A stretch of DNA of 39,653 nucleotides from Bacillota bacterium (GCA_023410575.1 JAEYPP010000011.1:1-39653); one strand, 5' to 3'. Shown: positions 15,292 through 24,516, counted from the first letter of the stretch. Made by a program: numbers and translations. Notes: generated from the letters alone by a model not told the origin.

Positions 15292-17202
15292 CTATTTACT
15301 ATAATCCTTAAAAGAAATATTTAAGTCAACTGCGTGGTCAATTCCATCAATTTTGCCTGTATCTGAATACTGTAGCATTTCAAACTGATAAGGAAAAGAA
15401 AGCTTATCCCCGTAATAGGCAAACCAAAGGTCATATTCAGATAACTGCTCTAAATCGATACCCATTACCATCCATTTTGTATTTGCATAAATCATCGGTT
15501 TGTATCCATTAGCTTTGATTTCTTCACAGAAGGTTTTGGCAATATCGGTTCGAAGTTGTCTTGTTATTTGATTGGCTCTCGCTGGATAAGTAATAACATG
15601 TTCGGTATCAAAAATTACAGGATACGTTATGTTATATCCCTTTAACTTTTCTAATACAAATTCTGCCTCTTCTTTTGCTTCCTCTACTGTGATTGCTTGT
15701 GAAAAGAAGTAAACGCCAACATGGATTCCACTCTCAATTGCACCTTTTATATTATCTTCAAAATAAGGATCTAGCTCTAATGTTCCTTCGTTATAGCCGC
15801 GGAAGCCAACACGAATAATTGCAAATTCTACTCCTGCAGCTTTCACCTTATCCCAATCAATCTTTCCTTGAAACTTTGAAACATCAATTCCTGGTATTGA
15901 ACTTACTTCTCCGTTCTGATACGAAAGAAAGCCAGCTTCATCAGCGATTAAGTCCTCTTGAGTAATAGTTGATCGCTCCACTAGCTCTGATAACTCAAGA
16001 AGAAACACTTCTCCATTATCCCCCCATAGCTTAATCCTATCTTCTGATAAAACCTCAGTTCGAGGAACAATTACACCTTCTTTATCTAAATCTTCTTGAT
16101 TCGCCTCTACATAGGCACCGTAAGTCGGATTCATCAGTTTCATTTCATCATTGCTTAGCCCTATTGTAGCTTGAAATTCTCCTAAATACTTATGTTCCGA
16201 TAAATATGGTATCGTCAAAATCTTAATTGCATTCTCTTCAAATACCATAGAAAAGTACTGTTCATGATTGATTATATCTTCCTCATAATAAACTGCATTA
16301 ATATATTCTTCTTTATCAATAGCATATGTATAAGACGTTGAACCAAAAGATAACTTCATCCTCATATCAGGATGATTAACATCATTACCAACTTCCTCAT
16401 AAGTTGCAACAAATAAAGAATTTAATGCTGCTTTAACATCAAGAATATCATATTCCAAAAGATTTGCACATGAAACTGCACGTAATTGCTTTGGCATTGT
16501 CTTAGAATATCGCTCATCAAAGAAACTAAATATTAATTGTTTTTCTCCGTTAGCAAAAAAATCACCGAACTTTGGACACAAAGCTTCGATCCCTTTTGAT
16601 AGATCATAATCCCAAGTAAATTCTGCAATCCGTGTACCATTATCAATCATAATCTTTTGACGATAACTTGTATCATCCACTGGTATTTCATTTCGATAAT
16701 ATACATGCATCTCTCCATTCGAAAGCATCAGATATTCATAACCAAATAACGTCTCAATAGATGGTGTAAATTCACTTGTTCCCTTGGAATAATTCGATAC
16801 TAAATCAGCTAAGTTCGCTACCAATTTAGTTGTCTCTACAACGTGAACCATCTCATTATCAATTGGAGTTTCTTCAACAAGATCTTCTATCAAATCTTCT
16901 TGTGCACTCATTATTGGGATGTTCTGCTGATTTTTTGAGTATATAGCAAAAATTGCACATCCAGATATTACAATTATTGTTTCTAATAGAGCTAGTCTCT
17001 TCCATAGATTTCGTTTTGGTTTAATCACTTGAGGTTGAATCTTTTTTGCCTCTTCTAACTCCTTAAGTACAATATCAAGATATGCTTTTGTATCAACAAG
17101 CTCTTTCTCTATCGCTATCATTGGATTTTGAAATTCCATCTTTTCTGGAATTTGTTGATCTATCTGGCGAATTATTTCTTCTGTCTTATTTAAATCTCCC
17201 AT
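15292..17202 (-). CDS. Membrane-anchored GH25 muramidase-like protein
   Basis: A 636-aa type II membrane protein. A cytoplasmic helical N-terminus (about residues 1-65, Glu/Lys-rich) precedes a single membrane span at about 66-87 (LALLETIIVISGCAIFAIYS). An extracellular region of about 330 residues that I do not recognise follows. The C-terminal 200 residues are a glycoside hydrolase 25 lysozyme domain with GIDVSKFQGKIDW, FAIIRVGFRGY, GVYFFSQA, PVIFDTEH (the usual acidic D-x-E pair) and DLWFAYY. It should cut the MurNAc-GlcNAc bond of peptidoglycan while tethered to the membrane. ATG follows TAGGAG. It is monocistronic; no terminator is obvious. Domain call is firm, the middle region is open. 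Confidence 0.88.
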   Translation of the reverse strand: MGDLNKTEEIIRQIDQQIPEKMEFQNPMIAIEKELVDTKAYLDIVLKELEEAKKIQPQVIKPKRNLWKRLALLETIIVISGCAIFAIYSKNQQNIPIMSAQEDLIEDLVEETPIDNEMVHVVETTKLVANLADLVSNYSKGTSEFTPSIETLFGYEYLMLSNGEMHVYYRNEIPVDDTSYRQKIMIDNGTRIAEFTWDYDLSKGIEALCPKFGDFFANGEKQLIFSFFDERYSKTMPKQLRAVSCANLLEYDILDVKAALNSLFVATYEEVGNDVNHPDMRMKLSFGSTSYTYAIDKEEYINAVYYEEDIINHEQYFSMVFEENAIKILTIPYLSEHKYLGEFQATIGLSNDEMKLMNPTYGAYVEANQEDLDKEGVIVPRTEVLSEDRIKLWGDNGEVFLLELSELVERSTITQEDLIADEAGFLSYQNGEVSSIPGIDVSKFQGKIDWDKVKAAGVEFAIIRVGFRGYNEGTLELDPYFEDNIKGAIESGIHVGVYFFSQAITVEEAKEEAEFVLEKLKGYNITYPVIFDTEHVITYPARANQITRQLRTDIAKTFCEEIKANGYKPMIYANTKWMVMGIDLEQLSEYDLWFAYYGDKLSFPYQFEMLQYSDTGKIDGIDHAVDLNISFKDYSK

Positions 17203-17378
17203 TTAATACTCCTAACTATAATTATATATAAATCATAATACTCTCTAGTACCCTCTTGGGCGTAAACTCTTTAGCACAAGGAAACATTTATGTAACTTGC
17301 TCATTCATCGTTAAATATAAACTTGAATGTTTACTATAATATAGCAATTATTTTTAGTGAATGCAATTCATTTTTCAT

Positions 17379-17407
17379 TTTACAACAGCTTATAAACAGA
17401 GTATCAT
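17379..17407 (+). promoter_or_regulatory. Promoter of cysK
   Basis: TTTACA (17379-17384), a 17-bp spacer and TATCAT (17402-17407), about 70 bases before the ATG. The leader is too short for a T-box or SAM riboswitch. Confidence 0.65.
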
Positions 17408-17476
17408 AGAACTATATTCTCAAAACATATATTAAAAGGAATACTAATAAGGACAATAACCTTAGGGAGGATAAGA

Positions 17477-18379
17477 ATGTACATAGAAAATGTCTTAGAC
17501 TTGATTGGTAATACACCATTAATTAGTCTTAAAAAAACAACTGATCTTAATATTTTTGCGAAAGCAGAATTTTTAAATCCAGGAGGAAGTATTAAAGACC
17601 GTGTAGCTAAGAATATGATTGAAAAAGCCGAGCAACGTGGGATACTTAAACCAGGAATGACGATTGTTGAACCAACGTCTGGAAATACTGGAATTGGTTT
17701 AGCATTAGTCGGTGTTCGTAAAGGATATCATGTTATCATCGTGATGCCAGAAAATATGAGTGAAGAACGAAAAAAAATTATTCAAGCTTTAGGTGCTGAA
17801 TTAGTACTTACTCCTGCACATTTAAGTATTGGCGGTGCAGTAAGTAAAGCAGAAGAGATTGTTAACAGTTCCAATCAGTACTTTATGCCACAGCAGTTTA
17901 AGAATTTAGACAATCCTGCAATTCACTATACATCGACTGCAAGAGAGTTATACGAACAATTAGATGGCCACGTGGATATCTTTGTTTCAGGACTTGGAAG
18001 TGGCGGTACGCTTCAAGGATGTGCTAGGTTTTTAAAGGAGATTAATCCAAAGGTAAAGATTGTTGCTGTAGAACCCAAAAATGTGTCTGCTCTTCTTGGC
18101 CATGAACCTGGATTACATAGCATTCAAGGAATTGGTGATGGTTTTATTCCTGATGTATTAGACACGAAATTAATAGATGAAATTGTGGAAGTAACAGATG
18201 AAGATGCTATTGCAACCACAAGAGAATTAGCTAAGATTACTGGACTGATGTGTGGCACCTCCTCTGGTGCAAATATCTGGGCATGTAAAGAAATGGCGAA
18301 AAAGTACGGCAATGATAAATACATAGCAACTGTTTTAGCAGATCGAATGGAACGTTATTTTAGTACCAACTTATTGTAA
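17477..18379 (+). CDS. cysK: Cysteine synthase (O-acetylserine sulfhydrylase)
   Basis: A 300-aa PLP enzyme making cysteine from O-acetylserine and sulfide. GNTPL (11-15), NPGGSIKDR with the PLP lysine at residue 40, PTSGNTG (66-72) that holds the phosphate/substrate carboxylate, VSGLGSGGTLQG and GTSSGAN near the C-terminus are all present. Normal family length. ATG follows GGGAGG. It is monocistronic, convergent with metF, with its own promoter and a hairpin at 18429-18454. No serine acetyltransferase is adjacent. A cystathionine beta-synthase-like role cannot be excluded, but the compact length without a CBS domain favours CysK. Confidence 0.95.
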   Translation: MYIENVLDLIGNTPLISLKKTTDLNIFAKAEFLNPGGSIKDRVAKNMIEKAEQRGILKPGMTIVEPTSGNTGIGLALVGVRKGYHVIIVMPENMSEERKKIIQALGAELVLTPAHLSIGGAVSKAEEIVNSSNQYFMPQQFKNLDNPAIHYTSTARELYEQLDGHVDIFVSGLGSGGTLQGCARFLKEINPKVKIVAVEPKNVSALLGHEPGLHSIQGIGDGFIPDVLDTKLIDEIVEVTDEDAIATTRELAKITGLMCGTSSGANIWACKEMAKKYGNDKYIATVLADRMERYFSTNLL

Positions 18380-18428
18380 TATCTGATAAGCCTAATGTAT
18401 ATATAATAATGTGTCTCATGTAGAAAAT

Positions 18429-18454
18429 GGGGCTGTAGCACTAAGGGCAGCCCC
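18429..18454. terminator. Hairpin after cysK
   Basis: ggggctg (18429-18435) pairs with cagcccc (18448-18454). The loop shares cactaagggcag with the terminator at 9571-9618. The following T-run is weak (aacatatata), so termination is likely but not certain. Confidence 0.55.
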
Positions 18455-18553
18455 AACATATATATCATAATACTTTTGATAATAAACTTATCGGGCATAA
18501 AACTTTTATCCCCTCCAAAAGATCTTTACACTCCCATGAAAGACAAACAAATT

Positions 18554-19405
18554 TTAGATAAACTCCTTACGAATTTGCCTCGCTATGTAAGGATTGTTCA
18601 TTGTATACAGATGAAGTCCATCTACACCATGATCAATCAGTTCTTCCATTTGACGAATTGCATACTCAATTCCAGCATCCCGTAGTGAATTTGGTTCATG
18701 TTCATAACGTTGCAGTAGTTTAGCCAATTTCTGTGGTATGCTTGCACCACACATCGTAACCATTCGTTCAATCTGCTTTTTATTGCTTACGGGCATAATT
18801 CCCGCTTCCATAGGAATATCGATCCTTGCTGCTCTCACTTTCTCTTGAAAACGGTAGAAAAAATCATTATCAAAAAACAATTGAGAAATCAAGTGACTAA
18901 CACCTGCTTCTACCTTAATTTTTAGATGCTTAATGTCTTCTTCCATATTCTTTGCTTCTACATGAACTTCGGGATAACAAGCTCCTGATAGATGAAAATC
19001 TCCATGTTGCTTTATGTAACGAACAAGTTCTGAGGAATAATGAAAGTCATATCTTCTTGGTAAATCAGGATTGATATCACCACGTAATGCAAGAATATTC
19101 TCAATTCCTTTTTCCCTTAGTTGTTCCAGTATAAGATCAATATCTGATTGTGTGGAATTCACACAAGTAAGATGAGCCATCGATTCAATGTGATATTCAT
19201 TCTTAATCAAGGATGCAATCTGACTTGTGGAAACATCCGCCAAATTTCCTCCAGCCCCATAAGTTACACTAATAAAATCAGGCTTGAGTTCGCTTAATTC
19301 TCCTAAAACGGAGGTTATGCTTTCCAATGTTCCTTCCTTTTTCGGTGGAAATACTTCGAACGAAAATACCCTTCGATTTTGACTAAAAATCTCATTAATC
19401 TTCAT
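18554..19405 (-). CDS. metF: Methylenetetrahydrofolate reductase
   Basis: A 283-aa flavoprotein reducing 5,10-methylene-THF to 5-methyl-THF for methionine synthesis or one-carbon metabolism. FSFEVFPPKKEGTLES is the family start with the active-site Glu. DFISVTYGAGG, ALRGDINPD, SGACYPEVHVEAKN and SQLFFDNDFFYRF follow in order, and GLHLYTMN ends it. The start is set at ATG 19405 (MKINEIF) because GGAGGG sits four to five bases before it; an ATG 12 bases upstream would overlap that site. It is the short bacterial form without a regulatory domain. No SAM-responsive leader is visible. In some acetogen-like Lachnospiraceae MetF serves the Wood-Ljungdahl methyl branch, but no such genes are adjacent. 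Confidence 0.95.
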   Translation of the reverse strand: MKINEIFSQNRRVFSFEVFPPKKEGTLESITSVLGELSELKPDFISVTYGAGGNLADVSTSQIASLIKNEYHIESMAHLTCVNSTQSDIDLILEQLREKGIENILALRGDINPDLPRRYDFHYSSELVRYIKQHGDFHLSGACYPEVHVEAKNMEEDIKHLKIKVEAGVSHLISQLFFDNDFFYRFQEKVRAARIDIPMEAGIMPVSNKKQIERMVTMCGASIPQKLAKLLQRYEHEPNSLRDAGIEYAIRQMEELIDHGVDGLHLYTMNNPYIARQIRKEFI

Positions 19406-19542
19406 GTTACCCTCCATACTGTCATATTCTTAGGAGTAATTGTAACACATTTTTCTGCCTTCATCTACTATCTCATTTTCTGTTAATTGTAACTTTGTAT
19501 GTCATTCTTTATTTATCATAATCTTAGTTTCTCGAATGTAAC

Positions 19543-19719
19543 TTATTGCTTTCTTGCTATCTTATATTCATCATCCAACTGATAGTAAGAACATTGATCA
19601 AGCGTATTACTCATAAAGCGACTCATCTCATCCTCATCTAGATTCACTACACAATAATAACATTCATATTCTTCATCATAAATATAATTTGCACAACTTT
19701 CGCAATTACTTTTGGCCAT
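19543..19719 (-). CDS. Small DUF6472 family protein
   Basis: A 58-aa acidic protein read directly from the minus strand. It begins MAKSNCESCANYIYDEEYEC and holds five Cys (6, 9, 20, 23, 43), including a CxxC and a CYYC pair, and a central LDEDEMSRFM. The sequence matches my memory of DUF6472 proteins of Lachnospiraceae, which look like small zinc-ribbon-like or redox proteins. GAGGAAAG lies before the ATG. The gene starts 10 bases after the stop of the SDR gene, so both are likely one transcript. Function unknown. Confidence 0.85.
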   Translation of the reverse strand: MAKSNCESCANYIYDEEYECYYCVVNLDEDEMSRFMSNTLDQCSYYQLDDEYKIARKQ

Positions 19720-19729
19720 AGTTCTTTCC

Positions 19730-20488
19730 TCAATTCCTAGCTAACCTTTTTTGTAATTTTTCTACAAATAGACTTCGTAACCACCTCGGAGGTACTTGTC
19801 CTAATCGATTCATAATTCCAGGTATAATAATTTTTTTATTACGATTGAATTTACGATAAGCAATTTCAGCAACTTTACTCGCTTCCATTGCATGTTTCAT
19901 CTGTCCTTTCCCAGCTCGCTTTGTGAAATTAGTTTTCGTTGCTCCTGGGCATAATGTGCTTATCTTAACTCCATATTTTTTGTACTCCATACGTATTGCT
20001 TCCGAAAAGTTAAAAACAAATGCTTTCGTAGCGTAATAAGATGCAATCCATGGGCCTGGCTGAAAAGCTCCAGTAGAAGCGACATTCAGTATCTTCCCAG
20101 CACCTGAATCCTTCATCTCACTCAAAAACAATTTTGTCAGTCCTACGAGGTTAACCATGTTAACCATCATCATGGACTCCTCAAACGATAACGGTATGTC
20201 AACAAACTCACCAACGCACCCAAAACCAGCATTATTGATTAATACGGATACTGTCAGATTCTGTTCTTTTATCTTACGATATAATTCAGTTGCTGCCCCC
20301 TTTTGGCTTAAATCTTCGGCAACTACTACAACATCTACAAAGAATTGCTCTTCAAGTTCTTTTTTTACAGATTCCAAACGTTGTAGATTAGTTGCCGATA
20401 TAATTAATGATTCACCATGCATCGCAAATTGTTTTGCAAGCTCATAGCCGATTCCAGAGGAAGCTCCTGTAATTAATACATAACCCAT
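19730..20488 (-). CDS. Short-chain dehydrogenase/reductase
   Basis: A 252-aa classical SDR oxidoreductase. The nucleotide-binding motif TGASSGIG is at residues 7-14, NNAG near 86-89, catalytic Ser in NVASTGAF, and YYATK with the Tyr-Lys pair. The PG-x-TxT stretch CPGATKTNFTKRAG closes the cofactor site. Similar proteins are annotated DltE-like or 'SDR family NAD(P)-dependent'. The C-terminal stretch PPRWLRSLFVEKLQKRLARN is basic and amphipathic and might lie on the membrane. ATG follows AAGGAG at eight bases. Cotranscribed with the DUF6472 gene. Substrate unknown. Confidence 0.9.
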   Translation of the reverse strand: MGYVLITGASSGIGYELAKQFAMHGESLIISATNLQRLESVKKELEEQFFVDVVVVAEDLSQKGAATELYRKIKEQNLTVSVLINNAGFGCVGEFVDIPLSFEESMMMVNMVNLVGLTKLFLSEMKDSGAGKILNVASTGAFQPGPWIASYYATKAFVFNFSEAIRMEYKKYGVKISTLCPGATKTNFTKRAGKGQMKHAMEASKVAEIAYRKFNRNKKIIIPGIMNRLGQVPPRWLRSLFVEKLQKRLARN

Positions 20489-20593
20489 ACCATATGCTCC
20501 TTATCATCACCTTTGTTTCTTAGTATAGCATATCTTATGACAAATAGGAAGAAAAGGAGTTCTATTCTATGTGGAATTCATTTACTTTCTTCT

Positions 20594-21694
20594 TTACTCA
20601 TTCGACTTAATTCTTTCATCAATTTTTACGATTAAGTCATCTGTAATTTCATTTATCTTATGAAAATCGGTTGAGCTAATATAGTATGACTCTAGCTGGT
20701 CGTGTAATTGTTTTGCTCTTTCAAGATAGAAGATTCCCATATTAAGAAGGCATTGATATCGTTCTTTAATGCCAATTAACTTTATCTCATTCTCTTCATC
20801 TGTACCAAATCGTATTGCATTTTGATATAAATCAATGATAGAATCGCCAGAGCGACTGGGTTCATATTCATGAGGTGCTGTACTATCAAAAATACACGTA
20901 CTTAGTTCAGGAAAAAGGAGCATGTCTAGGCTATCTGGGTCCAAGCCACAGTGATACACCTCGACATCCACTCCTAATTCTTCCGCCTTTCTTAATATTT
21001 TCTTTAGCATTGTTGACTTACCACTACCTGGACGTCCCTTAATAAAATATCTTAATTTCATATCACTTGTAAGATTTTGTACATAATCAACAGGACCTTT
21101 AAAAGTTGCACCTCCAAAAAATCTATGATAGGTGTACCCATTGCTTTTCTCTACTACTTTTGCAAAAAGTTCTGCAATCATATGCTCCGTCACTTTGTTT
21201 GCCGCCTGAATGTTCATGTTATTGATGTAAATACGTTCCCATTCGTCATGAACTCTTAGTGCCTTTAGAAACTGCTCATACACATTAGGATAACATTCAT
21301 CAATCTTGTGTACTAATTCTAGAATCTCATTGGAGTATTGAGCTAGCCGCTTTATATCCCAAGCAACTCCAAGATTTACATACTCCTCGATTACACCTGG
21401 TGCATGAGGTTCAATGACATGTGGTTTTGTACCATCTACAATTCCAACTCCAACACTACGAATAACGATGCCATCAAGGGAGTCCGGATCAGAAGAGCAA
21501 TGAATATACTCCACCTCAAAGCCTTCTTCTCTATACTTTTCACCAATTTTTCTCATAAGTGTTGATTTTCCAGTTCCTGGTCCACCCTTTAATATATATA
21601 TCTTTTGTAAGACAGAAAGATTATTATCAAATAAATTCTGAAAGCCTTTCGCTGAAATAGCACAAGTAAAATAATGTCTTTCTTTTCCTAGCAT
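20594..21694 (-). CDS. Twin P-loop ATPase (PRK06851-like)
   Basis: A 366-aa cytoplasmic protein built from two homologous P-loop halves. Walker A motifs are KGGPGTGKST (about 36-45) and KGRPGSGKST (about 219-228). Each is followed at the same distance by a matching block (EVEYIHCSSDPDSLDGI versus DVEVYHCGLDPDSLDML) and by a T-x-PHxxEP block (TKPHVIEPHAPG versus TAPHEYEPSRSG), so the duplication is plain. It resembles the conserved clostridial family PRK06851, described only as a predicted ATPase/nucleotide kinase. ATG follows AAAGGAA. It lies 101 bases downstream of the coiled-coil gene and may share its transcript. No substrate is known. Confidence 0.85.
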   Translation of the reverse strand: MLGKERHYFTCAISAKGFQNLFDNNLSVLQKIYILKGGPGTGKSTLMRKIGEKYREEGFEVEYIHCSSDPDSLDGIVIRSVGVGIVDGTKPHVIEPHAPGVIEEYVNLGVAWDIKRLAQYSNEILELVHKIDECYPNVYEQFLKALRVHDEWERIYINNMNIQAANKVTEHMIAELFAKVVEKSNGYTYHRFFGGATFKGPVDYVQNLTSDMKLRYFIKGRPGSGKSTMLKKILRKAEELGVDVEVYHCGLDPDSLDMLLFPELSTCIFDSTAPHEYEPSRSGDSIIDLYQNAIRFGTDEENEIKLIGIKERYQCLLNMGIFYLERAKQLHDQLESYYISSTDFHKINEITDDLIVKIDERIKSNE

Positions 21695-21795
21695 AAGCTG
21701 TTCCTTTTACTTTCTTATTACTTATTGTATGATGATACCTTTCTATCATGAACACAAACTTTACTGGCTCTCCCAAACATCTTTGAGACTTAATT

Positions 21796-23229
21796 TCAAA
21801 CAGCCTCATTACTTCTTTCATTTTGAACAAGAAGCTCTATAATCTGCGTTTCTAGTTCATCAATTTTTCTATCGAATGCTCTCTTTTGCTCGTCAATAAC
21901 TTTTTTCTGTTCTTCGATGGTAGCCATGTAATCAACAACTTGAATCCTTTGTTTTTCCATAACTACTTGTGCTGAATTGTGAATTCTATCTTTCCGTTCT
22001 ATTTCTTCTTTATAACTAGCTAATAGCTGTTCTCTTTCGGCAAGAATCTTCTTAACTTCTTCTATCTCTTGGTCTTTCTTTTGAATCTTCTCCTGAGAAG
22101 TTTCATATGCTAACTTTATGGATTTTAACTCTTTCTCACTATTTTCCAATCTGTTATTAGAAGTGTGAAGATCCTGTTTGATTTCGCCGATCTCCTGCTT
22201 CGCATCACTGTATTTTAGTTTCACTGTACTAAGTTCGTGTTTTAGAGCATCAAGCTCGTGTTTTAGATGAGTTAACTCAGTCGTTGCTTGAGCTAACTCA
22301 TCTGATTTCATTCGTATGCGTTCCATATTACCTGAATGTTCTTTATTGAGCTTAAAAAGTTTTTGTTCTAGCTGGTACACATGCTCTTTTCTCTTTTCGA
22401 GAAGATCATCTTTTTGGATGATGTCTTTTCTTAATTGTTCAATTTCTTTCGCTTGTATATCTATAAAAGCAGTGTTTTCCCTTAACTCAGCAGATTGATC
22501 TTCTATCTTTTTGATATTTTTTTCTATAGTGATTTGAAGTTGTTCTGTCTCCTTAACTTTATTGGTAAGAAGGGCATTAACCCTTATTATCTCCTCTGAC
22601 TTAACTTTATTCTGGTCTTTAAGATGCGACAACTCTGTTTTTGCCTTAATTAGTTCGTTTGCTCTCTCTTCTAACTGGGATTGATACGTAGCGACTTGAT
22701 TCGTTAAATTCGATATTTCAAACTCCTTCGCTTCAAAAATTGACTGCGTTTCCTCCAATAAACCAGTTAATTCGGCAACCTGTTTTTCTTTTTCCACAAG
22801 TACATCTCTTTGCTTCGTATTCTGGCTTTTCTGAAGCTCTAAGTCATTTTTTACTCTCTGTAATTCAATCTGATGATCTTTTACTGTATTAGCTAAATTA
22901 ACTTTCTCCGTCTTTAAATTTTTGAGTTGAGACTCTGTTTCAGACAAGTCATTGCTTAATTTAGTGATTTGATCTTCTCTTTCCTTAACATATGCTTCAA
23001 CTTCTTCTGTAATCTCATTATACTTTGCTATCTCTCCTTGAAGAAATGCAACTCGGTTAGATAAGTTTTTAATATCTCTTTCTCGTTGTTCTAATATTTT
23101 TTGACTCTTGTAATAATTGGTATTGATCTCTTCTATCTCGATAAGAGCATTGTTATACTCTTGTTCTATTTCTAATAATCTTTGTCGTTCTTGCTTTGAC
23201 ACTAACATCAATTTCGTATTCCCTTCCAT
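21796..23229 (-). CDS. Long coiled-coil protein
   Basis: A 477-aa protein that is almost entirely heptad-patterned (Leu/Ile at a/d positions, rich in Glu, Lys and Gln), from about residue 15 to the end, with no membrane segment, signal peptide or globular domain. It resembles SMC-like or myosin-like rods only by composition, without ATPase heads. The start is uncertain: ATG 23229 has no binding site, while AAGGGA within codons 2-4 fits TTG at codon 7 or ATG at codon 8 (23208). Downstream on the same strand is the twin P-loop ATPase; a functional link, such as a filament and its ATPase, is only suggested by proximity. Function unknown. Confidence 0.75.
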   Translation of the reverse strand: MEGNTKLMLVSKQERQRLLEIEQEYNNALIEIEEINTNYYKSQKILEQRERDIKNLSNRVAFLQGEIAKYNEITEEVEAYVKEREDQITKLSNDLSETESQLKNLKTEKVNLANTVKDHQIELQRVKNDLELQKSQNTKQRDVLVEKEKQVAELTGLLEETQSIFEAKEFEISNLTNQVATYQSQLEERANELIKAKTELSHLKDQNKVKSEEIIRVNALLTNKVKETEQLQITIEKNIKKIEDQSAELRENTAFIDIQAKEIEQLRKDIIQKDDLLEKRKEHVYQLEQKLFKLNKEHSGNMERIRMKSDELAQATTELTHLKHELDALKHELSTVKLKYSDAKQEIGEIKQDLHTSNNRLENSEKELKSIKLAYETSQEKIQKKDQEIEEVKKILAEREQLLASYKEEIERKDRIHNSAQVVMEKQRIQVVDYMATIEEQKKVIDEQKRAFDRKIDELETQIIELLVQNERSNEAV

Positions 23230-23348
23230 CTTAAGTACTTCAACTATTTGTTTCTTCTTATGTATCTATAGTTTACTAAAAATAATTATACTTACATTTT
23301 AATAGAAAATCTATCATTGCTAGGATTTACCATTAATGATACTTACGC

Positions 23349-24239
23349 TTACTTCCTCTTTGGCAGTTGAGCAAGTACAATTGCTGTAAACATTAACAAG
23401 CAGCCAAAGATTTCACGAACGGTAAGCTTTTCACCCAATAGAATCCACCCGGCCAAGACCGAAATTACCGATTCTAAGCTCATAATAAGAGAAGCTACCG
23501 TTGGATTCATTCCTTTTTGACCAACAATTTGTAACGTATAAGCAACTCCACAGGATAACGCTCCTGCATATAGAATTGGAACCCCTGCGGCGATGATTTG
23601 CGAGATTTTTGGAGATTCAAGGAAAAACATAAGAATACATGATAAACTTCCACAAGTAAAGAATTGAATACATGACATCTTCACCCCATCTACGATTGGA
23701 GAATAATGATCCACCACTATAATATGAAAAGAGAATATAATAGCACAAAGTAAGACAAGGATATCTCCAAATTGTAAAGAAAATCCCCCAGTCATACAAA
23801 GCAGATATAAACCGATAATGGCAATTAGGACGGCAAGCCATACTCGAAGGCCCGCCCTTTTCTTTAAAAATATCCCGATAATTGGAACAATTACTATGTA
23901 CATAGCCGTCACAAATCCAGCCTTCCCTACTGTTGTATATTGAAGGCCGATCTGCTGAAAATTACTTGCTAAAAATAAGATAAAACCACATAGTAATCCC
24001 CCAATCATAAGGTCTCTCCTTGACTTTTTAGCATCGACAACCATATCTTTCTTTTTCACTCGACTTTTGCTAACTGCAAGGTATGGTAACAATACTACTC
24101 CACCAAGGATGCATCTAACTCCATTAAAAGTAAATGGACCAACATAATCCATACCAACACTTTGTGCTACAAAAGCAACTCCCCAGATTGTTGCAGTTAA
24201 AAGTAGTAATAACGACTGTCGTAATGTAAATTTGTTCAT
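23349..24239 (-). CDS. EamA/DMT family transporter
   Basis: A 296-aa integral membrane protein with about ten hydrophobic spans in two EamA repeats. The first repeat has LTATIWGVAFVAQSVGMDYVGP and the second has AGALSCGVAYTLQIVGQKGMNP followed by SLIMSLESVISVLAGWILLGE, the conserved C-terminal EamA block. Members export or import amino acids, nucleotide sugars or other metabolites by drug/metabolite exchange. ATG follows AAGGAG. It has its own promoter at 24311-24338. No neighbour hints at the substrate. Confidence 0.92.
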   Translation of the reverse strand: MNKFTLRQSLLLLLTATIWGVAFVAQSVGMDYVGPFTFNGVRCILGGVVLLPYLAVSKSRVKKKDMVVDAKKSRRDLMIGGLLCGFILFLASNFQQIGLQYTTVGKAGFVTAMYIVIVPIIGIFLKKRAGLRVWLAVLIAIIGLYLLCMTGGFSLQFGDILVLLCAIIFSFHIIVVDHYSPIVDGVKMSCIQFFTCGSLSCILMFFLESPKISQIIAAGVPILYAGALSCGVAYTLQIVGQKGMNPTVASLIMSLESVISVLAGWILLGEKLTVREIFGCLLMFTAIVLAQLPKRK

Positions 24240-24310
24240 GGGGTACTCCTTCTTAAATTAGTATTTTGAGTTTAATCTTTTGCTATATTGTATTTTAGTA
24301 TTTATGTATA

Positions 24311-24338
24311 ACTATAATGGAATTTAGTAATTTATCAA
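24311..24338 (-). promoter_or_regulatory. Promoter of the DMT transporter gene
   Basis: On the minus strand, TTGATA (24333-24338), a 16-bp spacer and TATAGT (24311-24316), about 70 bases before the ATG. Confidence 0.6.
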
Positions 24339-24414
24339 GATTAATTCTTATATTATATAGATAACTATATCTTATGCAACGATAAATGATGAACCCTAAG
24401 ATTTATATATAAAA

Positions 24415-24516
24415 AAGGAACTGTATGGTATGCTTTCAAAGTGCCTGACAAGTCCACATGCTCTTTGTGAGCTTGCTTCCATCGCACGCCGAAAAAAATA
24501 TACCATACAGTTCCTT
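24415..24516. repeat. Terminator-nested repeat, copy 2
   Basis: Perfect 17-bp arms, aaggaactgtatggtat (24415-24431) and its complement (24500-24516), enclose a 68-nt insert whose core matches copy 1 at about 85% (acaagtcc.aca.gctctttgtg and ttccatcgc.cgccg), while the arms share no sequence with copy 1. Read on the minus strand, the 3' arm runs into TTTTTT, so this should be the intrinsic terminator of the sugar transporter operon, 48 bases after the permease stop. The surrounding 24240-24563 interval otherwise holds only the DMT promoter. Confidence 0.8.

Noticed and set aside
19406..19542. SAM or T-box riboswitch upstream of metF or cysK
   Set aside because: The leader between promoter and start of cysK is about 70 bases, and the metF upstream region shows no K-turn/S-box or T-box sequence.
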